A DNA stretch of 50,253 nt from Betaproteobacteria bacterium (lineage in GTDB: Bacteria > Acidobacteriota > Terriglobia > Acidiferrales > UBA7541): the NCBI GenBank assembly GCA_903970165.1, contig CAJCHZ010000057.1, forward strand, positions 1 through 50,253, in the 5' to 3' direction. Both the position numbers and the translations under genes were made by a program. This document shows positions 8,701 through 15,258 of the stretch, piece after piece. The notes below the pieces were generated by a model. The model was not told the DNA's origin. It did not search any database and saw only the letters and a list, made by a program, of their open reading frames with translations. Positions within the stretch are counted from its first letter, which is position 1; every line of letters starts with the position of its first letter.

Positions 8701-9226
8701 TGCCCGCCTGCGTAACACCAGCCGAAGTCTGCGTCGCGCCCTCGGAGCCCTCCGCTCGAACATCTTTTGCCAACCCAAAATCGAGAACCTTCACCCGGCC
8801 TTCCGTCGTCACCATCACATTGGCGGGCTTCAGGTCGCGATGGATGATTCCTTTCTCGTGCGCCGCGGCCAACGCGTCGGCCAAAGGGCCGGCAATCTCA
8901 ACGATGCGTTCCACTGGCATGCCGTTCACCGGAATCAGCCGGTCCAGCGGCTGCCCCTCGATCAATTCCATGGTGAGAAAGTGGATGCCTTCGGATTCCT
9001 CCACCGAATACAGTGTGACAACGTTCGGATGGTTGAGTGCGGCGACCGCGCGGGCCTCACGCTGGAACCGGGCCAGGCGTTCGGGATCTCCGGCAACATC
9101 AGACGGCAGGAGCTTAAGCGCTATGTCGCGTCCCAGCTTGGTATCGGTCGCGCGATACACCTCACCCATTCCCCCCGCGCCAATGGCGGTGGTGATCTGG
9201 TAGTGTGCAAGTTTACGCCCGATCAG
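5738..9226 (-). CDS. Ser/Thr protein kinase with two TolB-like/TPR modules
   Basis: This 1162-residue signalling protein has a PknB-type kinase domain at residues 1-280: a glycine loop (IGAGGMGEV), VAIK-like lysine (IALKLLP), HRDLKPANV near 129, DFGLA near 149 and MSPEQVSG. A linker leads to two homologous halves (from about 310 and 732). Each starts with a TolB-like segment (AVLPFK / AVLPFR ... GARYVLEGS / GARYVMEGS) and continues into TPR-like helices, as in adenylate-cyclase-associated regulators. No membrane segment is seen. No ATG, GTG or TTG exists upstream of the glycine loop in this frame, but a CTG at 9226 lies six bases behind GGGAGG and gives the expected N-terminus; starting at the ATG (9169) would cut off half the glycine loop. 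Confidence 0.85.
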   Translation of the reverse strand: MIGRKLAHYQITTAIGAGGMGEVYRATDTKLGRDIALKLLPSDVAGDPERLARFQREARAVAALNHPNVVTLYSVEESEGIHFLTMELIEGQPLDRLIPVNGMPVERIVEIAGPLADALAAAHEKGIIHRDLKPANVMVTTEGRVKVLDFGLAKDVRAEGSEGATQTSAGVTQAGIVMGTPAYMSPEQVSGRTLDPRTDIFSLGVILHEMATGRRPFGGTSSAELVSSILRDAPPLVTEVRADLPSDLARVIRRCLEKDPRHRLQTARDVGNEFRDLGQVGPRGTPPELASGATPRAAGAGSGSVRADEGFWIAVLPFKYSGGNAELTALSEGISEEVLTGLSRFSYLRVIARSSTAKYSSESGDIRAIGKDLGARYVLEGSLRQAGSKVRIAAQLVDANTGSSLWAETYDRPFTTEDTLNVLDDVVPRIVATIGDAQGILAHSMTEALRHRDPESLTPYEALLRSFGFHQHVSEDEYQAGIAALQSAVKKAPGNADCWAMLSWLYRAEYSHGYHAQPDSMERSLTAARRAVNLAPSSQLAYAALASAHFFRGELGEFRAAAERALSLNRIQGYTTAFLGLHFAYSGDWERGCALAERATQLNPNHPGWFWLPLVINAYRQQDGERALQHALKINMPGLWTAQVALAVVNSQLGRMDQARTALRDLLNARPDFVDRAEEDLSIWWQPEMVEQMLGDLRKAGFSPLGAMTSPRTSSGAVPEQAVSRERRAEEGFWVAVLPFRGVSGDADLEALADGLTEDVTAGLSRFPYLQVIAHNSAMVYKDRSADIRTVGRELGARYVMEGSARKRGRAIRVNAQLIDAASGAQLWVEAYDREIGDAGTFQSQDDITDHIVATVADGYGVLVRSMASPTRNRKVEELSASELVLRYYAFMQHVDPQEHAALCAGFEQALEHEPNHAQAWACLSNLYLFEYFDRFNLREKLLEKPRAKPLERARDAAWQSVKMDPACQTGWKQLAAVHFFTRDFIAFREMAERAMSLNPRDSDTWAYMAIMIAFSGDWERGMALAQRAIDLNRHHPGWYRNVFFHHHYRKDEYEAALLAAKKINMPEFHWMQLMIAAACGMLARYEEAHTAIESLRKYNPTFLDLENVREDIEIWDPDKEEVEKFLQGLQKAGLKYGAADSAANVKPKLKNDPTINAATGK

Positions 9227-9366
9227 ACTCAGCCTCCCGAGCGGGCACTCTTCCGCTCTTCCCGAAACTGGGTTGCAAGCTTACACCAAAGCAACTGCCA
9301 CGGAATTGCTCCAGAGTCAAAAGGTATCCGGGAATAATCGAACTCCTATGAGCCGCACAATGGGAG

Positions 9367-9412
9367 GATCCGAATTCTGCGGGCATTTTCGGGCATCTTA
9401 TGCGGTTCGCAG
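9367..9412 (-). repeat. Structured intergenic repeat, copy B
   Basis: This is the second copy of the element at 5682-5731. Here it lies 26 bases after the dipeptidase stop codon and upstream of the kinase. The copy begins CTGCGAACCGCATAA and ends CCCGCAGAATT on the minus strand, so the outer CTGCG/CGCAG inverted repeat is perfect in this copy. The two copies bracket the kinase gene in the same orientation. Confidence 0.6.
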
Positions 9413-9414
9413 GC

Positions 9415-9436
9415 GGGGCCTCATGCACGAGGCCCA
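9415..9436 (-). terminator. Hairpin after the dipeptidase gene
   Basis: Two bases beyond the dipeptidase stop is a GC-rich hairpin, GGGCCTC-GTGCAT-GAGGCCC on the minus strand: a perfect 7-base-pair stem with a 6-base loop. There is no T run behind it, so it may be a Rho-dependent or mRNA-stabilising structure rather than a classic intrinsic terminator. Confidence 0.4.
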
Positions 9437-9438
9437 GG

Positions 9439-10590
9439 CTATTTTCCAGTGGCCGCGCCGAATACGCGGAGAAAGTTCTCGCCGCCGATTTTGCCGATCT
9501 CATCGTGCGTGAAGCCGGTCTTCAGCATGGCATCCACAACGACATAGTAGAACCCGGCCGTCTGATCCTGCCAGGCCTGATTGGTCCGTTCTCCGACGCG
9601 CGGATGCTGTTGGCCGGGAGGGGGACCACCAGGCGGAGGGCCAGGGCGGCTGCCGGGTTGGGTTAGCTTGGTATCCGTTCCGATGCACACATGGTCGACC
9701 CCGATCACATCGGCGAGGGCTCGAATATTCCGCGCATAGTCCAACGGGGTATCGGCCAGATGCGTCCAAACACCGATGATGCCCCCGGCGTTCGCGACGA
9801 TCTTGGCTTGCTCTTTGCGGATGAGCCTTGGACGCATCATCTGCGCCATGCGCGAATCGCTTCCTAACTGCGTGTCCAAGCCGGTGTGCGAGATGATGAC
9901 CGGCCGCGTCGTGGCCGCAAGCGCCATCTGCGTGGTTTGCATATTGGCATGCGCAAGATCAATGAGAATGCCGAGTCTGTTGCATTCCTTGATGACCGAC
10001 GTCCCGAATGCGGTGAGTCCAGCGTAACGCGGAGGGTTGGTGTAAACATCGCCCAGCGGCACGGAGGCGTCACTATCGTGAAGCAGCCCGAGGTGTCGTA
10101 AACCCCGATGGTAGGCTTCTTCCACTCGCTCAAGATGGCCCTGAAGAAAGTGGGCGCCCTCGACCGCTTGGATGACCGTCGGCAGGCTTTTCTCATGAGC
10201 GCTGCGAAGGTCAGCCGTACTGAGCGAGCGCTTCATTTTGTTGCGCTCCAACTGTCGATCCATCGACGAGAGCCCTTTAAGGAAGCGGTCGTACGCATCG
10301 CCTTGTTGATAGTCCGTTGCAAAGGTCATACAGATGGCAGAGAGACCTGACCGCTTCATCTCGTCTGACAGGTCGATGTCCGGGCCGGGTATCTCTGCAG
10401 CCGTGAGCGGAACGTCGATATGATTGTGGGTGTCAATTCCGATCGTCGCTGCCACGATTTCAGCCACGCGCGGATCGGTTACCTCCGCAGCCCACGCGGA
10501 ATGCGCGCGCAATATCATCCCAGCGCCCGCGGTCATCGCAACCGTGGAGAGAAATTGCTGCCTCGAATAACTTCTCTTAAAGTCTTGCAT
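9439..10590 (-). CDS. Membrane dipeptidase (peptidase family M19)
   Basis: A 383-residue exported metalloenzyme of the renal dipeptidase family, which cleaves dipeptides (including D-amino-acid ones) with two zinc ions. Visible ligand motifs are THNHID (after the signal region), the bridging Glu in VIQAVEGAHFL, IDLAHAN, ISHTGL, and the Asp in CIGTDTKL. A Pro/Gly-rich loop (about residue 320) is an insertion. The N-terminus, SYSRQQFLSTVAMTAGAGM followed by AWAAE, looks like a Tat signal whose second arginine has become glutamine, so export could be by Sec or weak Tat. It follows the P460 gene with a 43-base gap and may be co-transcribed. Confidence 0.88.
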   Translation of the reverse strand: MQDFKRSYSRQQFLSTVAMTAGAGMILRAHSAWAAEVTDPRVAEIVAATIGIDTHNHIDVPLTAAEIPGPDIDLSDEMKRSGLSAICMTFATDYQQGDAYDRFLKGLSSMDRQLERNKMKRSLSTADLRSAHEKSLPTVIQAVEGAHFLQGHLERVEEAYHRGLRHLGLLHDSDASVPLGDVYTNPPRYAGLTAFGTSVIKECNRLGILIDLAHANMQTTQMALAATTRPVIISHTGLDTQLGSDSRMAQMMRPRLIRKEQAKIVANAGGIIGVWTHLADTPLDYARNIRALADVIGVDHVCIGTDTKLTQPGSRPGPPPGGPPPGQQHPRVGERTNQAWQDQTAGFYYVVVDAMLKTGFTHDEIGKIGGENFLRVFGAATGK

Positions 10591-10633
10591 TTGGTCACAG
10601 CAAACAAGTCAAGGACGTAGCACTTACTGAGGT

Positions 10634-11218
10634 TCACCTCTTGGGGTATGCCGTGAAAATATAATCCTTTGAAGCCGCCAGCGTGTGGCACGCTGCGCCG
10701 CACCTGGCGTCGTGCCCGACCGGCGGTTTGCTGGACAACGTCGCCGGCGCGAACGTTCCGGATGCGGGGTCATAGTCGAACATGGCATATCCCCATCCGT
10801 GCGTATCCGAGAATCTCTTGCTGTCCTTCACGATGAACTCGACCTGCTGCAGATCTCCAGGTACCGTGTCCGGGGCGCTCGCGGAAAAAGGGGGATCTGT
10901 TATCTTTTTTGGTTTCCACTCAAGTTTCACAATCTTGGACCCGTCAGGGAAAGGCTTGCCATTGCCAGGAACGCCGTCCTGATAGGCTTTGATCATCGCC
11001 GGATTGGCGACGATCACACGGATAACGTTCGCGGCTTCGGTAAGGCTGGGCCCTACTACCTGCCATTGTTCGTATCCCTTGACCTCAGAAAATGCCAGCC
11101 CGCCCGGCACCTGCAGAGTGTACTTGTCCTGCTTGTCCTGCGCAGAGCTGGACCTGCCGCCAAAGACGGCGAGCACCAGCGCGGCAATCGCCGCCGCCCC
11201 GTATAGAGTTGTCTTCAT
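10634..11218 (-). CDS. Secreted cytochrome P460 family protein
   Basis: A 194-residue periplasmic protein with a signal peptide (LYGAAAIAALVLAVFGG, cut near SSAQD). The P460 fold is indicated by the conserved sequence NVIRVIVANPAMIKAYQDG, the PFPDGSKIVKLEW strand, VEFIVKDSKRFSDTHGWGYAMFD, and a C-terminal heme site followed by HTLAASKDYIFT. P460 enzymes oxidise hydroxylamine or related nitrogen compounds, but most family members are untested. The heme motif here reads CGAACH, i.e. C-x3-C-H instead of the usual C-x2-C-H. ATG at 11218 is chosen over the longer frame (to 11305) because of a strong GGAGG site and the signal peptide directly after it. Confidence 0.83.
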   Translation of the reverse strand: MKTTLYGAAAIAALVLAVFGGRSSSAQDKQDKYTLQVPGGLAFSEVKGYEQWQVVGPSLTEAANVIRVIVANPAMIKAYQDGVPGNGKPFPDGSKIVKLEWKPKKITDPPFSASAPDTVPGDLQQVEFIVKDSKRFSDTHGWGYAMFDYDPASGTFAPATLSSKPPVGHDARCGAACHTLAASKDYIFTAYPKR

Positions 11219-11289
11219 GGCCCGTTCCTCCGCAGCATTTTGGAAGTGTGCGGTTCGCTCCGGTCGTGAGTTGCCGAATTCAGGGCATA

Positions 11290-11318
11290 AACATAGGTTA
11301 TGCAAACGCTGTGGTCAA
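11290..11318 (-). promoter_or_regulatory. Predicted sigma-70 promoter of the P460 gene, with palindrome
   Basis: On the minus strand, TTGACC (11313-11318) and TATGTT (11290-11295) are separated by 17 bases. The -10 box is inside a perfect inverted repeat, GCATAA-7-TTATGC (11285-11303), which is a plausible repressor or activator site. The predicted leader would be about 65 bases. Confidence 0.5.
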
Positions 11319-11436
11319 GGTGGATAAGTGTCCACGACGGGCAACGCAGTAATAATTCCACTAGCCCGACAAGTTTTGATCCATTCGCCACTGACCCACC
11401 GGCGGCCATTGATTCGCTGGCGTTCCGCAAGAAGGC

Positions 11437-11465
11437 TTGACAGTCATTGCCGGGCTGACTAGAGT
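11437..11465 (+). promoter_or_regulatory. Predicted sigma-70 promoter towards mug
   Basis: A perfect TTGACA (11437-11442) is followed after 17 bases by TAGAGT (11460-11465, four of six consensus bases). It points at mug but lies about 210 bases before its start codon, so it would give a long leader. Confidence 0.4.
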
Positions 11466-11683
11466 TTTGGGAGAGCGTTTCTCAAGAGCACGATGGCCTA
11501 CCGGACTCTCGTCACCTGTGCAGAACTGTCTTCTCCGCACCGTTTCAGATTATGGGCCACCCGTTTTGGACGATGCATACGAACACTTCGCGTCCAAGCC
11601 GCTGGTTTGCATGCTCTTGACCGTTGGGACCGCACAACACGAAACTTTCCATCCAGCGGCAGGAAATAGGCAACACTAGAACG

Positions 11684-12214
11684 ATGCGAACACTTCCCGA
11701 TCACCTGCGAAAAGGCATGAAACTGGTCATCGTCGGCTGCAATCCGAGCGAATCGTCGGTGCGCGTCGGCCATTACTACGCGGGGCGAACGAACCTTTTT
11801 TGGCCGGTGCTTTACGAAAGCGGCGTCGTGCCCGAGCCTTTTGACTATCACGACGACAAACGCGTGATCGAGTTTGGCATCGGACTTACCGACCTCGTTA
11901 AGAAACCCACCAAAGGCGTCGAAGAACTGTCGCGCGAGGATTTCGCCGAAGGCCGGATCGTTCTTTCGCAGAAGCTCGAGGAGTTCGCGCCGCATGTCGT
12001 AGCGTTTAACGGGAAAATTGTTTATGAACAATTTTCGCAGCGCAAATGCAAGTTTGGCCTTCAGAAAGAGCTGCTCTACGGCGCGCGCGTCTACGTGCTA
12101 CCCTCGACCAGCGGCCAGAACGCCCTCGGTAAGGGAGAGAGAGTAAAACATTTTCGCAAGCTCGCGCAGTTGGTTACGCGCACCGAAAAAGATCGCGAAA
12201 CGAAAACGTCCTGA
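11684..12214 (+). CDS. mug: G/U mismatch-specific DNA glycosylase (Mug/TDG family)
   Basis: A 176-residue DNA repair enzyme that removes uracil, and in some members thymine, from G:U/G:T mismatches. Motif 1 appears as GCNPSESS (the Asn of the family's GINPG is retained) followed by the characteristic HYYAGRTNLFWPVL. Motif 2, the DNA-intercalating loop, is LPSTSGQNA. The intermediate strand VVAFNGKIVYEQF also fits. The frame is open from 11624, but ATG at 11684 gives the normal family start (MRTLPDHLRKGMKLVIVGCNP). It is the first gene of a plus-strand run, with only 14 bases before the enoyl-CoA hydratase gene. Confidence 0.9.
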   Translation: MRTLPDHLRKGMKLVIVGCNPSESSVRVGHYYAGRTNLFWPVLYESGVVPEPFDYHDDKRVIEFGIGLTDLVKKPTKGVEELSREDFAEGRIVLSQKLEEFAPHVVAFNGKIVYEQFSQRKCKFGLQKELLYGARVYVLPSTSGQNALGKGERVKHFRKLAQLVTRTEKDRETKTS

Positions 12215-12228
12215 CACGGAGAAATCCT

Positions 12229-13044
12229 ATGAGCAACGCAGCGAAGACGGCGTCCGCAGGGCCGGTCGTTCTGGAGACCAGGCAGGACGGCATCGCGCTG
12301 CTGGTTCTGAACCGGCCCGACAAGCTGAACGCTCTTAACAGCGAGCTCTCCACCGCGTTGAACGAAGCCCTTACGCGCATTGCAGACGACAACTCGGTGC
12401 ATGTCGTGGTGGTGAGCGGCGCCGGGCGCGCTTTCTGTGCTGGCGGCGACCTGGGCGCAATCGGCAGAGGCCGCGAGCGCAATGAAACCGAAGAGCTTGG
12501 CCCGATCCTGCGTTCCGGCATGCAATCTGTGCTGAGGATGCGCATGATGCCGCAGCCCGTGATTGCCGCAGTGAACGGACCAGCGGCGGGCGCGGGCATG
12601 AACGTCGCGCTGGCGGCGGACATCCGCATCGCCGCGGATACGGCGACCTTCGGCCAGAATTTCGCTAAGGTCGGCTTGTTCCCGGATTATGGCGGGACTT
12701 ACTTTCTCCCGCAACTTGTGGGGCTTTCCGCCGCAGCGGAGATGTTTTACACCGGCGATATGATTGACGCGCCGACGGCGCTGAGGCTGGGGATCGTGAA
12801 CCGCGTTGTGCCGGCTGCGCAGCTTGAAGCCGAAGTGAGAGCGTTTGCTCTGAAGATCGCGCAGGGGCCGCAAATTGTGATCAGGGCCACCAAGAGGATG
12901 CTGTTCGCGAGCCACGAAAAGGAATTGGTGAAAGCGCTCGATCGCGAGGTGGAGCAGCAGATGAAATGCTTTCACTCGGACGACTGCAGCGAAGGAATTA
13001 GGGCCTTCATGGAGAAGCGGCATCCGAAGTTTCAGGGCAAGTAG
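12229..13044 (+). CDS. Enoyl-CoA hydratase/isomerase family protein
   Basis: A 271-residue crotonase-fold enzyme. The two oxyanion-hole regions are visible: SGAGRAFCAGGDLGAIGRG near residue 65 and NGPAAGAGMNVALAADIRIA near residue 115. The active-site stretch reads KVGLFPDYGGTYFLPQLVG, close to the PDxGGT form of PaaG-like isomerases; the first catalytic Glu of true hydratases is replaced (Phe at that place in my alignment by eye). It may therefore be an isomerase rather than a hydratase. A GGAGA ribosome site precedes ATG at 12229. The neighbouring dehydrogenase-like gene belongs to the same pathway class but appears degenerate. Confidence 0.88.
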   Translation: MSNAAKTASAGPVVLETRQDGIALLVLNRPDKLNALNSELSTALNEALTRIADDNSVHVVVVSGAGRAFCAGGDLGAIGRGRERNETEELGPILRSGMQSVLRMRMMPQPVIAAVNGPAAGAGMNVALAADIRIAADTATFGQNFAKVGLFPDYGGTYFLPQLVGLSAAAEMFYTGDMIDAPTALRLGIVNRVVPAAQLEAEVRAFALKIAQGPQIVIRATKRMLFASHEKELVKALDREVEQQMKCFHSDDCSEGIRAFMEKRHPKFQGK

Positions 13045-13083
13045 AATCGAACGAGCGGCCCTCCCGCGACAGCTTTAATAAAT

Positions 13084-13407
13084 ATGGACGACATACAAAT
13101 CTCCGCGAAGGACGTGCAGGCTCGCCTGGCGAGCGGCGGAAACATTTTGCTGGTGGATGTACGCGAGCCATGGGAATACCAACTGTGCCACATCGGCGAT
13201 GCCAGACTGATTCCGCTCGGCACGCTTCAGGCCCAGGTGAATACTCTGCTGGACGCGGACGAAGTGATTTGCTATTGCCATCACGGAATGCGCAGTCTGG
13301 ATGCCGCGGTGTGGCTGCGGCAACAAGGTGTGGATAGCGCGAAGTCCATGGCGGGCGGTATCGAACGCTGGTCGGTGGAAATTGATCCTCAAGTTCCGCG
13401 CTACTGA
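13084..13407 (+). CDS. Rhodanese-like domain protein
   Basis: This single-domain protein has 107 residues. The rhodanese landmarks are ILLVDVREPWEYQLCHIGDARLIPLG and the active-site loop VICYCHHGMRSLDAAVWL, in which the Cys in YCHHGMRS is the sulfur-accepting residue. The C-terminus has the typical SMAGGIERW. It could transfer sulfane sulfur from thiosulfate or another donor. It stands 39 bases after the enoyl-CoA hydratase gene and 13 bases before an ArsC-like gene, another thiol-redox protein, so the two may work together; this is inferred from position only. Confidence 0.9.
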   Translation: MDDIQISAKDVQARLASGGNILLVDVREPWEYQLCHIGDARLIPLGTLQAQVNTLLDADEVICYCHHGMRSLDAAVWLRQQGVDSAKSMAGGIERWSVEIDPQVPRY

Positions 13408-13420
13408 ACAGGAAGAGTCC

Positions 13421-13786
13421 ATGGCGAAGATAAAAATCCAGTTCCTTGAAAAACCCAGCTGCACGACCTGCCGCAAGGCGAAGAGCTTCCTGCTTGAACT
13501 CGGCGCTGACCTGGAACGCCGCGATTTGGACAAAGACAGCCTGAGCGAAGCGGAACTCGACCGTTTGATCGGAGCTCGCGATTACAAGCAATTTCTCAAT
13601 CCGCGGAATGAGCTTTTCCGCGCAAAAAATCTTGGTGAGAAGCCTCCGTCTAGAGCGGAAGCCATAAAGCTGATGTCCCATACGCCGAATCTGATCAAGC
13701 GGCCAGTGGTCATTCGCGGCGAACAGATTGTTTTGGGTTTCGATGAAGCGGCTTATAGGAAGCTGCTGAGTGGCAGCGTGTCGTAA
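13421..13786 (+). CDS. ArsC/Spx-like thioredoxin-fold protein
   Basis: A 121-residue protein of the arsenate reductase (glutaredoxin-linked)/Spx family. It starts with a thioredoxin-type strand and the CxxC motif KPSCTTCRKAKSF (ArsC itself has one catalytic Cys; Spx/MgsR have CxxC). Later motifs NPRNELFRAKN and LIKRPVVIRGEQIVLGFD supply the family's conserved arginines. It may be an arsenate reductase, but without any ars genes around it a general thiol reductase role is equally likely. The ATG at 13421 has a GGAAGAG ribosome site and follows the rhodanese stop by 13 bases. Confidence 0.85.
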   Translation: MAKIKIQFLEKPSCTTCRKAKSFLLELGADLERRDLDKDSLSEAELDRLIGARDYKQFLNPRNELFRAKNLGEKPPSRAEAIKLMSHTPNLIKRPVVIRGEQIVLGFDEAAYRKLLSGSVS

Positions 13787-13866
13787 GTAGAATCAGGGCC
13801 AGTGACTTGTGATGGGTGACTGACAGGTTTCGTTCTGCTGATTGTCTTTCCATTCTTGAAGACCTC

Positions 13867-14526
13867 ATGGCCATAGAATGCATCGCTATCGTCGGCGCCG
13901 GAGAGTTGGGACGAAGAGTTGCTTGTGCGTGCCTTCTCGCGGGATATACGACCGTTCTGGAAGACATTTCGCCGTCCATGCTGGAGCAGGGAATTGCCTG
14001 GATTGTGCAGGCGATTGGGGATGAGTGCGCGCGAGGGAAGATTGACCGCGCCACTTTTGTTGCCACTATGGCAAAGCTCAGACTTGTTCGGACCGCGGAA
14101 GATGCTTGCCGCGAAGCGGACCTGATCATCGAGACGGTTGCCGACGAAATCGAGATGAAGATCGAGCTGTTCACAATTTTCGACAAGTTTGCCAAGCCTG
14201 GCGCGATTCTTGCCAGCACTACGTCCTCGCTGGCCATAACCGACCTTGCTGAAGTGACGTTTTGCCCCGAGCGGTGCATCGGAATGCGTTTTTCCGCGGA
14301 CACCGATGGCAGCGGCAAGCAGTCGGAACTTATCGCAGGGCGCGTGACTTCCGAAGAGACCATTGCGGCCTGCCAGGAAGTCGCGCTCCGCATGGGCAGG
14401 GAAGTTGCGATTGTCCGAGACGAGCAGGGGTTTGCGACCGGCTGCCCGGAATGTGGTTCGGCGTGCGCCCCAGACCCGATAACAAGAGAGAATCCATCGG
14501 CAAAACCGAGCCTGGGCGATACATGA
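13867..14526 (+). CDS. Truncated 3-hydroxyacyl-CoA dehydrogenase (NAD-binding half only)
   Basis: A 219-residue protein with only the N-terminal NAD-binding half of 3-hydroxyacyl-CoA dehydrogenase. It keeps the Rossmann motif AIVGAGELGRRVACACLLAG, the acidic LEDISPSMLEQG turn, ADLIIETVADEIEMKIELF and the AILASTTSSLAITDLA segment. The usual GxHFFNPVPxMxLxEV block has become GMRFSADTDGSGKQSELI, losing the catalytic His, and the protein stops where the C-terminal substrate domain would begin, ending with a short Cys-containing tail (GCPECGSAC). The next gene's ATG overlaps its stop (ATGA). It is either a decaying gene or one turned into a NAD-binding partner; ATG at 13867 gives the normal family start. 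Confidence 0.75.
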   Translation: MAIECIAIVGAGELGRRVACACLLAGYTTVLEDISPSMLEQGIAWIVQAIGDECARGKIDRATFVATMAKLRLVRTAEDACREADLIIETVADEIEMKIELFTIFDKFAKPGAILASTTSSLAITDLAEVTFCPERCIGMRFSADTDGSGKQSELIAGRVTSEETIAACQEVALRMGREVAIVRDEQGFATGCPECGSACAPDPITRENPSAKPSLGDT

Positions 14527-15077
14527 AAAACGAGATGGACAAACTGCTTGCGGAGAAAATCGTGATTCTGCAGGGCGACCTGACGGACATGGATACAGAC
14601 GCCATCGTCAACGCCGCGAACAACGACCTGCAACTTGGCGGCGGCGTTGCCGGAGCGATTCGCCGCAGGGGCGGCGACGAAATCCAGCGCGAGTGCGACG
14701 AGATTGGAAGCATTCCCGTGGGCTACGCGGCCATCACAGGGGGCGGCAAATTGAAAGCGCGGTACGTCATTCATGCAGCGAGCATGCAGCTTGGCGGTCG
14801 AACGACCGCAGCCGCTTTGGGTCATTCGGTTGCACATTCGCTTCGGATCGCCTCCGAGAGGGCTCTGAAGACGATCGCGTTTCCGGCGGTGGGGACAGGT
14901 ATCGCGATGTTCCCGCTGGAAGAGTGCGCGAACATCATGCTAGACGAAACGGCGAAGCATCTCAGGCACCCGACTTCGCTTGAAAAGATTTACTTCGTGC
15001 TGTTTGATGAGAAGGCCTGCGACATTTTTACTCGAGCGCTGAAGAGGCTGAAACCTGAAGGGGCGTCGAAGAGTTAG
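14523..15077 (+). CDS. Macro domain protein (ADP-ribose binding/deacetylase)
   Basis: This 184-residue protein is a single macro domain: GDLTDMDTDAIVNAANNDL (substrate-binding Asn/Asp), LGGGVAGAIRRRGG (phosphate loop), and the second loop AFPAVGTGIAMFPLEECA. Such proteins bind ADP-ribose, and many hydrolyse O-acetyl-ADP-ribose or mono-ADP-ribose on proteins. The start is chosen at the ATG that overlaps the preceding dehydrogenase-like gene's stop by four bases; the longer frame upstream is a shadow of that gene. Coupling to a NAD-binding protein suggests a NAD/ADP-ribose connection, but this is inference. Confidence 0.9.
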   Translation: MKNEMDKLLAEKIVILQGDLTDMDTDAIVNAANNDLQLGGGVAGAIRRRGGDEIQRECDEIGSIPVGYAAITGGGKLKARYVIHAASMQLGGRTTAAALGHSVAHSLRIASERALKTIAFPAVGTGIAMFPLEECANIMLDETAKHLRHPTSLEKIYFVLFDEKACDIFTRALKRLKPEGASKS

Positions 15078-15258
15078 ACGGTGTGACTGCGGTTGCCCCC
15101 CTCCCCCTCATTTTTGTAGGTGTTGATTCTAAGGCGGTTAGTTGCGCGCCGGCCACAGACTGCAAACAAAAAAGCGGAGCTCCCGCACTCCATAGTATTA
15201 CCTGATGTGCATTCTACTGCAGTTGACAATTTTTTCAATCGAAATCTTGGCAGGCCGG

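Larger units (their letters stand above)
11219..11683. other. Intergenic region between P460 and mug
   Basis: This 465-base stretch separates two divergent genes. It holds a likely promoter on each strand (listed separately) and a palindrome over the P460 -10 box. I see no convincing gene in it: the open frames lack ribosome sites and recognisable protein sequence. Confidence 0.5.

Noticed and set aside
11498..12031. 177-residue open frame on the minus strand
   Set aside because: Most of it is antisense to mug, and the rest has no ribosome site or recognisable sequence.
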